Shown: positions 47,086 through 56,524 of the stretch, in pieces | Position numbering within the stretch: position 1 is the stretch's first letter | How the letters are laid out: each line of letters begins with the position of its first letter | Assembly (NCBI RefSeq): GCF_017591425.1 | Contig: NW_024465885.1 | Location: 41,783,001-41,847,000 of the forward strand | From: Ochotona curzoniae | Taxonomy: Eukaryota > Chordata > Mammalia > Lagomorpha > Ochotonidae | Reading direction: 5' to 3' | DNA: 64,000 bases | The notes under the pieces: model-generated | The model's input: the letters and a program-made list of their open reading frames with translations, nothing else | The model's database searches: none | Told to the model about the DNA's origin: nothing | Made by a program: the position numbers and the translations under genes

Positions 47086-49519
47086 TGGTGGGGCATCTTA
47101 AAGGTACATATTATGGGGTGGCTGTACCTGCTAATCCTCTTTCTGTAGTGGTTATCTTCCATACCTATTCCGAATGAAGACATGCTCTGAAGTACTAAGG
47201 ACTAAGACTTCACAATATAAACTTTTGGAGAACATAATTCAGTGCATAAAATCATTTCACTCTATTTCTAACACTTTGATCCAGGGGGAAAAACGTCCAA
47301 TAAGGGGCCAAAGATTTTGCATGGCTGCTTTCCATAAGCAGTCCTGGGATACTGATCCCACAAAACACAATGTGGAAAGAACCCTACTCTGGGCTCTCTG
47401 TGCTTCAATTCCCTTGGGAAGCTCTCCCAACTTCCCTTCCTACTTCTTAATTTTCATTAAAAGACATTCCTGCTTCATTTCACCACTAGTCTATGAACTT
47501 GAGGCTTTTTGTCCTCATCCCTATATCTGCAATCCACATCCAATGTCTTCAGTCACTAACCAAGACAAATTTCATCATGAAAGAAAATGAAATTTCTCCT
47601 TGAGTCTTCACCCAGTGCTCAACTAACATAGTCACTAAGAAACACAACAAAACATGAGAAATCAAGTTCTCAACCCATCTCCACGAACAGTCTGGTTTCT
47701 TCAATATAGACAGTGCTATAGATGTTTTAGAAAGAGATTACCAGCAAAGTTCCTAAGAGAAGAGAAATCTCCACAGCATTAAGCACAACCCCTGACTGGG
47801 AGGCATCCAAGTGTCCCACACGAATGCCTCAGGAACACAAAGTACTTATTGCCCGGCTAGCAGCCAACCTAACCAATCACTGGGCACTGGTGGCAATAAA
47901 ATATTACCAGCTCCAGTCAGCTATACCTGCCCTCTCTTAGCTCCAATTTACGCTAACTCTCGGACTCTCAAGAAAACACTTTCCCAAGAGATTCCCCAGA
48001 TCTTAGGTTTCTAGTTTGACTGCACGGAGCTAGAACAACACTTCCCCACCTGCAAGCAGCTCCAGCTTGGAAGCAGAACATTCAACTCCAAGCAATGTAT
48101 CTCCCTTGAAATGCTTGAACAGAAGTCCATAAATTACTCAGGATCTTAAAGATGCCATTCAGCTCTCCTTTTAACAACATACAGGAGGCTAGAGACGTAT
48201 TTCCTTCCCTTTCAATCAGATTTATCTCTCTAGCACATGGCATTCTGCCTCTAACATTTACTTGATTGAACGCATTTTATATAAAATTCCAAAAAAATGT
48301 AGAAATAAGAATCATTCATGATTTCCAACTGGGTCTGTTTTGATCAGATTAAAATAAAAAATGTTTACAGTATTTGGATAAGAAAAATCAGAAGCAAAAT
48401 GAAAAACAAGTCAAAAACTATTTCTGATTAAAAAACATGAGATATTAAGATGTGGGCATATGATAAAATTTATTGCAATGCATCAAGAGATTCTCTCAGA
48501 GAGGCTTTATTTTCCCAATCCACCCCATGTCTGTGCAAGATAAGGCCTGAATCAGCATTTCAAGGATTTCTCAAGGCTGCAATGATAAAGAACTCAAAGA
48601 CTCCAATTTACAGCAAACCATTGACGTGACGTCACCCTTAAAAGTAATGCACTTCAAGAATATCAATATTCCAGAAATCTAAGAAAAGGGCATGCATAAA
48701 TGTGTGCAGCTTCAGTACAGGCAATGTTATGATAAACTAACCAATAATGAAAGACCACACTTTCTCCTAGGAAAAATATGTCCAAGGTGGCAAACTTGTG
48801 ATCTCATCCATTATCCACAATTACACAGGAATCTAGAAATACTCTTCAAAGTATTTGAGTTTTTTTCTCCATTCTTCTTTCTCCTCTTCCCACCTACAAA
48901 GGCAATACAGAGATCTGTTGCCTGGCACATCAGCAGCAAGAACTGTTCATGAAATGAAGCGCCACCACCTTAAGCCTGATGGAATCGAATGACGGAACAA
49001 CCTGAATCTCTAAAGTATCTCTGATCTATAAGCTAGTTGTGAAAACTACCTGTCTCCAGCCTCCTTATTCCTTAGACAATAGGTGTGAAATGAATCAGTA
49101 GTTTTGCAAGTGAGGCAGCTGAAGCTAGAAGCCTTGTCAGTCTTGATTTGGCCAGTGACTTCTGCTGCCTTCTTTCTGTCCAACTCTTTGAGGTTGTCAT
49201 TTACTAGCATTCCTTGAAAGCACCATGCCCTCTGCAAAGTGACCTCCTTTGTAACATTACCTCCTACCCCAGCAGGCTGACTGGCTCTAAATTTCTTCTG
49301 AGAGCATACAAGACAGTCTGAGTCCTGTTCATGCCATGAATGATTCAGAAAGGCGAAATTCCACCTCATCTTGGGCTGAGTCCTAGAATTTCCTTTGCTA
49401 GACTCTCCCAGGTTCAGGAAGGAGATACTTTTGAGACCATCTCATTTTAAAGTGTCTCTAAGCTTTTCTTTAAGTTGCAAACCAGAGACCTTGTTTCAGT
49501 GATTCTCAGCCAGGAGCAG
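47086..49519. other. Mostly unassigned sequence
   Basis: This contains the 138-residue plus-strand frame at 47174-47590. It has no signal peptide, repeat, conserved cysteine pattern or other domain sign that I can recognise, so I do not call it a gene. The stretch is free of recognisable SINE or L1 insertions for 2.4 kb. Confidence 0.4.
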
Positions 49520-49985
49520 TCCCCCGGACAATACCTTTGATCATGGATGGGGTGCTTATGGTTTATGTGGCACGAGGAATTTGCAGATGTAATCAGCTGC
49601 CCCTGAGTTAAGAGAAAAGGAGAATATCCTAACTAGGCAAGCTTTAATGAAGACTAGAAGCAATCGCAGTGCTCGTTCCTTCTGATCCTGACAAAGTGGT
49701 CATGAGGACAGTGGGCAGGGAGCCTCTCCAAGAAGTTAGCACAAGCATAAAGATCTTCATCTGCTGCCTAGAAGAAAATTAATTTTGCCTACAGTTTGGG
49801 TTTGGGAAGAACCCCAAGCCACAGATCAAAGTTGTCCCAACTGACACCTTGACTTCCAGCTTATGAGCAGAGCACCCATCAGGTATGCACCCTAGGACAT
49901 AGAGATTCTGTGGCTTTTGGCCTCCAAATTTGTGGTGATTTGCTCTGTAGTAATAGAACACCAATCTCTACAATACAAGACAAAA
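49520..49985 (+). repeat. Old MaLR-type LTR (MLT1-like)
   Basis: The order GAATTTGCAGATGTAATCAG, GAGAATATCCTAACTAGGC, ACACCTTGACTTCCAGC and TTTGTGGTGATTTGCTCTGT follows the consensus order of an MLT1-type LTR, including the 3' end segment. Confidence 0.55.
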
Positions 49986-51324
49986 TGGTAACATCACCCT
50001 GTTCACAAACTCCACAGTAAAGCATGAGAAGTGCACCCTTCACGCTTCTTTTTCCTACCTAGGAGAGGACATTTTCAGGCACTTTAGTTTCTCAGCCTGC
50101 ACCACATGTCTACTTATATTCCAGGTCCTTTAGCCATACAGCAAGACACACATAATGTGGGAAGACGAGCAGGACAGAGATATCCATGTAGCCTTGGAAA
50201 AGACTGGAACCTCCAAAGAAGATAATCCCCAGGGCCCAACAGGATTTAGGATTAAGTTTTGAAGCACCGACATGGAGAGCTATGAAAGCTTGACTTTTTA
50301 AGCCTGTGAGAACATCAGAAAGAATCTATCTTCCTTGCTAATGCTGTGAGATTTTAGACTTGCATGCAAGTACTGAAAAAATAAGTCTTATTTTGTAATC
50401 AGAATAAAGGTGAGACTTCCCGTCTCATGTCTTGTAATGCTCAGCAATCGGAGGCACTAGGCTTTGTTCATGGCAATTACTATGTGGTGGGTGAGGAAAT
50501 GGAGGTTAACAGATGTTTGACAATTTCCAGGAGTTATTCAGCTGATGATCAGCCCGACAGCAATGTAGACTTTAGGATGCCTGGCGATCTCAGGAGCATC
50601 CTTTCTCCAGCTCCGAGGAGTCATTATTTCCATGAATATTCCCTTAGAGCAGATCGCTCCACTCCAGTTACTTACTCTCTTTTCCCTATCAGGATCTTTG
50701 CTTTCTCCATAGTTAGAAGAACTAGACAGGGGCTTCACAAAGATAAGCATACTCAGAGAAAATTAAAAATAATTCATTTCCGTAGCATGTCTAGAAAATA
50801 AAAGGAGCATGGGCTTTTTCCATCCATTATGATTATTAATTAAGCCACGTGAACAAATCAGAGCATCCTTTGTTATCTCACAAGAGCAAAGGTATAAATA
50901 TATTTGCCCCAAATAACCAACCACAGACATCATAGAATCTTCACACACTTCTTAAGCTGAGCCAAGTGGCCACTGCACTGAAAAAGCCCACCACAGCAGC
51001 CCACCCAGTGATGGACCTGGGGTCCTGACACATCAAGACCATATCCTGGCTGCAGCACAGAGCAGGAGCACCACAAGCCCCAGAGAATCCAGCCAGTGAG
51101 GACCTGTGACATGCTTGGCCTGTCCCCCACCCCACCAGACTCTGGGAAGGCCTTGGTCACAGGGTCTTCCATAGTATCAGCTGCACTGCTCCCTGTTGCT
51201 CTCAAGGTTTTATGTGATGGCTAGTGTCAACCAAGTAGCCTGTCTGGGATAAGAAGAAAAATTCAGAGGAGAAAAGGCAGAAAAGCAGTTTTGTTAAAAT
51301 ATGTTAAGCAAATTTAAAACATAG
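49986..51324. other. No recognised feature
   Basis: The 124-residue frame at 50427-50801 has no recognisable features. The region 50980-51180 is GC-richer but not a CpG island. Confidence 0.4.
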
Positions 51325-51640
51325 GGCCCGGTACAATAGCTCAATGAGCAGATGATCCCCCTTCAAACACCAGGATCTCATGTGAGTATCGGTTCCTGTC
51401 CTGGCTGCTCTGCTTGTGACCTGGGAAAGCAGCAGAGCATGGCCCAAAGCCCTGCAACCATGCAACCACATGGAAGACCCAGAGGAAGCTCAGCTCCTGG
51501 CTTCAGATCAGCTTAACTCTGACCATTGCGGCCACTTTGGTGGGGGGGCAGTACGGGGAGGGGAGTGAACCAGCAATTGAAAGATCTTTCTGTGTCTCCT
51601 TTCTACACCTCTGCCTTTCCAATAAAAATAAATGTTTTTT
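51325..51640 (+). repeat. C-repeat SINE
   Basis: GGGCCCGGTACAATAGCTCA head, CTTGTGACCTGGGAAAGCAG, CTCTGACCATTGCGGCCACT and an AATAAAAATAAATG tail. A G-run (51542-51548) interrupts the 3' part. Confidence 0.8.
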
Positions 51641-51958
51641 TTTTAATAAAGTGGAGGTTTTTTTACATTTAAAATGTAAATTCAGTTACAATTTCCATAG
51701 ATATCCCATTAATCTCTTAATTGTTTTTAATAAAGGCTGCATATATTCTATGAGTATCATACTGGCCATGTTGACTCAGTTCAGATTTAGTTAACAAGCT
51801 ACAGGTTAGCTCAGCCCTGCCATTTTAATGCTTGTGTTTTAGTTGGAATCAATTTTTATTTTTTCTGGGACCCTTGGATGCTATTTCACCACCCCCCAGT
51901 TAGTCAAAATCAGTCATTGACACAAAGGAGACTTCTTGGATTGTTGTAAAACACGTTT
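51641..51958. other. No recognised feature
   Basis: T-rich flank upstream of the tRNA-derived insert. Nothing assigned. Confidence 0.4.
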
Positions 51959-51977
51959 AGAAAGTAATATGCTATGC

Positions 51978-52011
51978 GTTAGGATGGCCGAGCGGTCTAA
52001 GGCACCAGAAC
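51978..52011 (+). pseudogene. tRNA-Leu 5' fragment, tailless retropseudogene
   Basis: Thirty-four bases, from GTTAGGATGGCCGAGCGG to the anticodon loop, match the 5' half of tRNA-Leu (CAA type): acceptor 5' strand, D stem with the A box and the 5' anticodon stem. The remaining half is absent. A perfect 15-bp direct repeat, AGAAAGTAATATGCT, flanks it at 51959-51973 and 52012-52026. That marks it as an inserted copy and not a decayed gene. There is no A-tail. Four extra bases (51974-51977) precede the tRNA start and may be pre-tRNA leader. It is not a functional tRNA. Confidence 0.85.
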
Positions 52012-52026
52012 AGAAAGTAATATGCT

Positions 52027-52434
52027 TTCTGGTCATTGCAAACATAGATTCTATGTTTGTCGGTACTAGGGCATATGGATATAGTGATTTTGGAAAGGAA
52101 CAAAAAAGAAATGCAACATCTGATCGTTGAATTTTATCAGACTGGTGATCTGTCACCTTCATGGGCTATTTAGTGTGAAATCTCACCAAATAATGTCTGA
52201 GGAAATCAAACACTTTTTGTAATTTTCCTTTTTTTATGTGTTTAAGGGGACACTTTCTATTTCTTATATATGGACTTAAGATTATAATGATACTTCCCAC
52301 TCTCTGTCCTCTTTCCTTTTCCTTTTACTTTTGCAGTGATATGTCTTCAATTTTCTTTAATCACCAGCTTAACCCTCCACTGAAAAAAGAATCCAGAAAA
52401 TAGTAAGTAGAAAAACCAACGTCTTCAAGAGTAG
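52027..52434. other. No recognised feature
   Basis: Unassigned sequence between the tRNA insert and a SINE group. Confidence 0.4.
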
Positions 52435-52680
52435 GGGACTGGCACAGTGGCATAGTACGTAAACCTCTGCCTGCACCAGCATCCCATATGGATGTCAACT
52501 AGTGTCCTGGCTGCTTCATTTCCCAACCAGCTCCTTGCTAATGTGACTTGGAAAGCAGTGAAAGATGGCTCAAGCCCTTGGGCCTAGGTGGTCATATGGG
52601 AGATACAGAAAAAGCCCCAGGCTCCTGGCTTCAGAGGCCATTTGGGGATTGAATCAACAGATGGAAGTATTCACCTACAT
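52435..52680 (+). repeat. C-repeat SINE, 3'-truncated
   Basis: GGGACTGGCACAGTGGCATA head, CAGCATCCCATATGGATGTC, GACTTGGAAAGCAGTGAAAG. It stops after the AACAGATGGAAG segment without CT-rich part or tail. Confidence 0.75.
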
Positions 52681-52819
52681 TCTGGTTAATATGGCTTCTA
52701 ATCTTCTCTGTACTAAACCGTTACAGATTATATATCCGAACTCACCTCTTAGATGAGAAATTAAATGACTTAAGCCAAAGAGATGGTGATTGCTATGGTC
52801 AAGATTAAAACTCAAATCT

Positions 52820-53142
52820 CAGCCCAGCATTATGGCACAGTGGATAAAGCTTCTGCTTGTAATGCCAATATCCCATATGAACACCAGCTGGAGTCTCAAT
52901 TGTCCTGCTTCTAATGCAGTTCTCTATGTCTAAAGTGCCTGAGAAAGCAGCAGAAAATGGCCTATGCACTGTGGCCCCTGCCACCTGACTGGGAGACATG
53001 GGTGGAGTTTAAGGCTTCTGGCTTCAGCCGGGTCCAACCAACCATTACATCCATTTGAAGGAGAGTGAACCAGCAGATAGAATCTCTCTCTCTCTCTTTT
53101 CTTTTACTTTTTCTCTCTAACTTTAAAAAAAAAAATAAATAA
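52820..53142 (+). repeat. C-repeat SINE, older CT-rich subfamily
   Basis: CAGCCCAGCATTATGGCACA head, ATGCCAATATCCCATATGAA, CTGAGAAAGCAGCAG, a CTCTCTCTCTCTCTTTTC tract and an AAAAAAAAAATAAATAA tail. Full length. Confidence 0.85.
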
Positions 53143-53482
53143 CTCTGATCCTGGCACAAAGGCTCAATGGCTAAATCCTCACCTTCCAAGTGCCAGAATT
53201 CCAAATGGTCACCAATTCATGTCTCAGATGCTCTGATTCCCATCCAGCTCCTTGCTTATGGCCTGAAAAATCAGTGAAGGATGGCCCAAAGCCTTGGGAT
53301 TCTGCACCTGCATGGAAGACCTGAAAGAAGCCCCTGGCTCCTGGCTTCAGGTCAGCTCAGTTCTGGCCATGTAATCATTTGGGTAGTGAAACTAGCAAGA
53401 CCCTTCTTTCTGATTCTTCTCTTTAACTCTGGTCAGGATGGAAAGGATCAAGGGTTAGGAAAATGTAGGTGAAATCTTTGTT
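53143..53482 (+). repeat. C-repeat SINE, younger subfamily, tail interrupted
   Basis: The copy directly follows the tail of the preceding SINE: CTGATCCTGGCACAAAGGCT, CTTATGGCCTGAAAAATCAG, GCCCAAAGCCTTGGGATTC. Its 3' tail appears split by the U6/VNTR insertion: the left part ends near 53482, and an AAATAAATAAATCTTG tail is found at 54912, beyond the insert. Confidence 0.7.
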
Positions 53483-54804
53483 TCCAAATTTTCTATTTCT
53501 GCTTGACCCTGGGTGAAGGGGAGAGATAAAGGGAGAAGCCAAACCCAGCTTCGTAATTGTCCAAGAACTCAGGGATGGGGAACTGCCACTCAATATCAAC
53601 CAAGGGCCCCAATGTGATGAATGTTTTGAACAAGCAGATTGGATAGTTCTGAAATGCTGTCAGTTTTGCCAATCCAAGGGTGAAACAACCCTCCCCATGT
53701 CCATGGACTGACATAGTCGATCAAGTTCATTCACCCAGATTTTTGCTGACATCCAATTCTCTCTGTTCTCCTTCCTCTGTTATAGTAACAAATGGACTAC
53801 TATATTCTCCATGTGCATCAGGGTCTGCATCCACTGCTTTGCCTTTTTCACCTAGAATGACATATTTTTGCAGGCAAGTCCAAGGACCCAGGCCAGATGA
53901 CCTGAGCCCAAGGCTAGATCCCCTACACCTAGGGCTCATGAATCTAGCACCCATCTTATAGGCATGCACAGCAACCCAGACCAAGCAACCCAAACCCCAC
54001 CAGATGCCCTACCCCAGCGGCTCATGAGCCTGGCACCTACCACACAGGTGGGTCTAGAACCTGGGCCAAGCAACCAAGCCCTGCCAGATCCCTGGTCCCT
54101 GGTGCTCACAAACTCAGAACCCATCTAGGAAGCAGGCCCCAGTTCCCACACCAGGTGACTCAAGCCCCACAGGATGCTGCCCTCACCCTGGGACTCACAA
54201 ACCCAGTACCCACTGACCCCAGGCTGGTATGGCTCACCTCACCTCAGCGTCCACTATCATATTGTGCAGCCTGGCTCAGTATAGTCTGCCCCAGTCCAGC
54301 TCCTGCTGGTGAGTACTGCAGTCTATCCCATTCCAGTCTTTGCTCTGCCCTGGCCCTAATGTGAATTAGCTGGTGTTGCAGCCCAACCTAGTTCCTCATG
54401 CACTTTGTCCTTTTCTCAGATATGCCAGTGGATGTTATGAACTGGCCCAGCCTCGTCTGTCCCTAGACCTGACTCATATATATGGCAACGGGTACGGAAA
54501 TCTGGTGTGGTCTGGGCTGCCTTGATGCTTGCACCCACCTTCAGGGAACGCATCCTGACAAAGGAGTTTCCTAAGCCCTTCTATTGGGTCTGTGTCCACC
54601 TCCTGTCCTGGCAAGAACAGTGGCCTTGCTCAATCAGCCCAGACTTGTTCTGGCTCTTACTGTTGGGTGTTAAAGCCCATCAATACCTGGTCTGAGCCCA
54701 GACACAGGATTTCATGTGGTTCAGCAGGAGCCAAGACCTAGCCCAGCCCATTCTAAACCCACCCTAGCTCTCACAAGTACCAGTGGGTGCTGGAGTGCAG
54801 ACCA
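53483..54804 (-). mobile_element. VNTR retroposon, copy C, joined to U6
   Basis: Read on the minus strand, a VNTR of GC-rich units (54804 to about 53870) is followed by a 3' part homologous to copy B (TCAGAACTATCCAATCTGC, GTGGCAGTTCCCCATCCC). Unit spacing is visible directly: the word CTCATG/CTCACA recurs at 53933, 54019, 54103 and 54192, intervals of 86, 84 and 89 bp. A U6 snRNA copy in the same orientation lies at its 5' end. Confidence 0.65.
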
Positions 54805-54911
54805 GTGTGTTGCTCACAGAAGCAGTTCAACCGTGTCATCCTTGCACAAGGACCATGTTAATGTTCTTCCTATCGTTCCAATTTTAGTATATGTGTTGCT
54901 AAAGTAAGCAC
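54805..54911 (-). pseudogene. U6 snRNA retropseudogene, 5' part of a chimera
   Basis: The minus strand starts exactly at the U6 5' end (GTGCTTACTTTAGCAACACA for GTGCTCGCTTCGGCAGCACA). It matches clearly for about 80 nt (to 54832) through ACATATACTAAAATTGG and GCAAGGATGACACG. The last 27 nt are degenerate. The total length equals full-length U6 (107 nt). Mutations in the 5' stem-loop and in the ACAGAGA region, and the lack of a U6 promoter (TATA/PSE) upstream, argue that it is not functional. The VNTR retroposon follows at once on the same strand. This is the layout of L1-made U6 chimeras formed by template switching. Confidence 0.88.
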
Positions 54912-54967
54912 AAATAAATAAATCTTGAAAAAGAAATAACTCTTCAAAACTCATAAACTTCTAGTTG

Positions 54968-54970
<3 letters not shown>

Positions 54971-55008
<38 letters not shown>
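54971..55008. repeat. (GT)19 microsatellite
   Basis: An uninterrupted run of 19 GT units, likely polymorphic in length. Confidence 0.97.
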
Positions 55009-55012
<4 letters not shown>

Positions 55013-56524
55013 AAAAAAGGAGAGACCAGCAGCAAAATAATTCCAAACCTGTTTCTCACATCATAAAACATTTCTCTTATCATTCCCACCTGCTGTACTT
55101 GAGGAGATCTTCTGGCTAAATGGAGAAGTAATTGGTAAACAGGAGCCTATGAAACTAAGAGCCAGTCTGTGTGGATTCTCAGCCATCCGCTCCTGCCTTC
55201 CATCCTCTGTTCAAAGGCGAATTCTGGCTTCTCGGGAAGCTGAGCCATCTGAGAGCCTCCTGGCATCCTCTCTTCACATTTGCATTTGGCAATTCCAAGC
55301 CCTGCATTCTGCCAAATCTACTTCAAAAATACCACCCTGGAGGTTTTGTAAGCCAGTACAAAGGCATGCTATAATAGTTTGTACATTTTGGTATTTTCCC
55401 TTGAGAACTGCTAGAATAATCCACCAGTAAGTGGAAGCCAGCTGCTAAGTGTTGATATTCAGAAGTTAGCACGAGCAGTCATGGTTGATAATTCATCACA
55501 TTACAAATATGTCAAGCAGTAGCCCCATGTGTCATGAAACACATGTCATGGAGCCCTAGATGAAATGACTACTCAACAACACACTAAACCACATGGTAGG
55601 TTACATGCGTCTAGGGAGTGAGCTATGCCAGAGCTAACCAGTTCATTTCATTTTCTCAACCCCAGGTATTACAATGCCTCCCTCTTGTTTTCTCTCATTC
55701 ACAAAGGGAGAATAATCTCTCACTTTCTTATTGTTTATCGATTTACTTTTAAGTATAGTAAAGCAACACTCCTCAACTTGGAAATCTGAAGATTACTTTA
55801 AAAATAAACACCTGATGAACAAGACTAGTGATTCTATCTAATAAAATATAGATTTTTTTATTTTTAAGATGCTTAGAAAATATCTGCTTATTCTTCCCAT
55901 ATAAGTTATGTGGTTTTGCATCTAGAATCATTAAAATAATGGGATTGAAGAAGTGAAATCTGATGAAGAAAACACACTTAGAGTAACTGACAAATTGACA
56001 TCAAGGGAAAAGAGAAAGAATTTTAAAGAGAGACTATGAGAATCAAAACCATAATTCATTGAACCTTTTAGTGTAATGCCAACTAACCCAATACTCTCCA
56101 GGAACCCCAAAGGCACTGGGTTTTATATAACACCAAATAATTGATGTAGTTAATAATAACCTGTATAAAGTGCTTGTCATGGCAGAATTCATCAAAAGAA
56201 AAAAAGGTGAAATAGCCTTATCATTGAACAAGGGAATAACCATAATTAAATTATAATACCTACACAATTGAATATTTTATAGCTGTTAAGCGGTGTGAAA
56301 AAAAGAAGTTTGTAAATCAGTCATAAAAGCATCTTGCAAAATGATAAAACTCCCCAGCTGTAGGTGACTGCTTAGGTCGTGTTGTACCTAGGCAACACAA
56401 CCTAGCACATAGGAGAAAAACAGCTGCTGGCATTCTGTGCCTGGTTAATGCCAAGTTTGTGTTAATTATCAGTATATCAGCATAGTTGCTTATTCTTCTT
56501 TTAATATAAGTAAAAAATGCAGGG
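55009..56524. other. No recognised feature
   Basis: Mostly AT-rich. A 93-residue frame at 55149-55430 lacks domain features. Confidence 0.4.

Noticed and set aside
47174..47590. 138-residue open frame on the plus strand
   Set aside because: No recognisable domain, no compositional bias typical of coding DNA, and no nearby promoter or splice evidence. This length is expected by chance in 64 kb.
51978..52011. Functional tRNA gene considered
   Set aside because: Only the 5' half is present, with no T arm (B box) or 3' acceptor strand. The 15-bp flanking repeat shows that it is an insertion.
54805..54911. Functional U6 snRNA gene considered
   Set aside because: Several substitutions in conserved positions and no upstream PSE or TATA at the expected distance on the minus strand.
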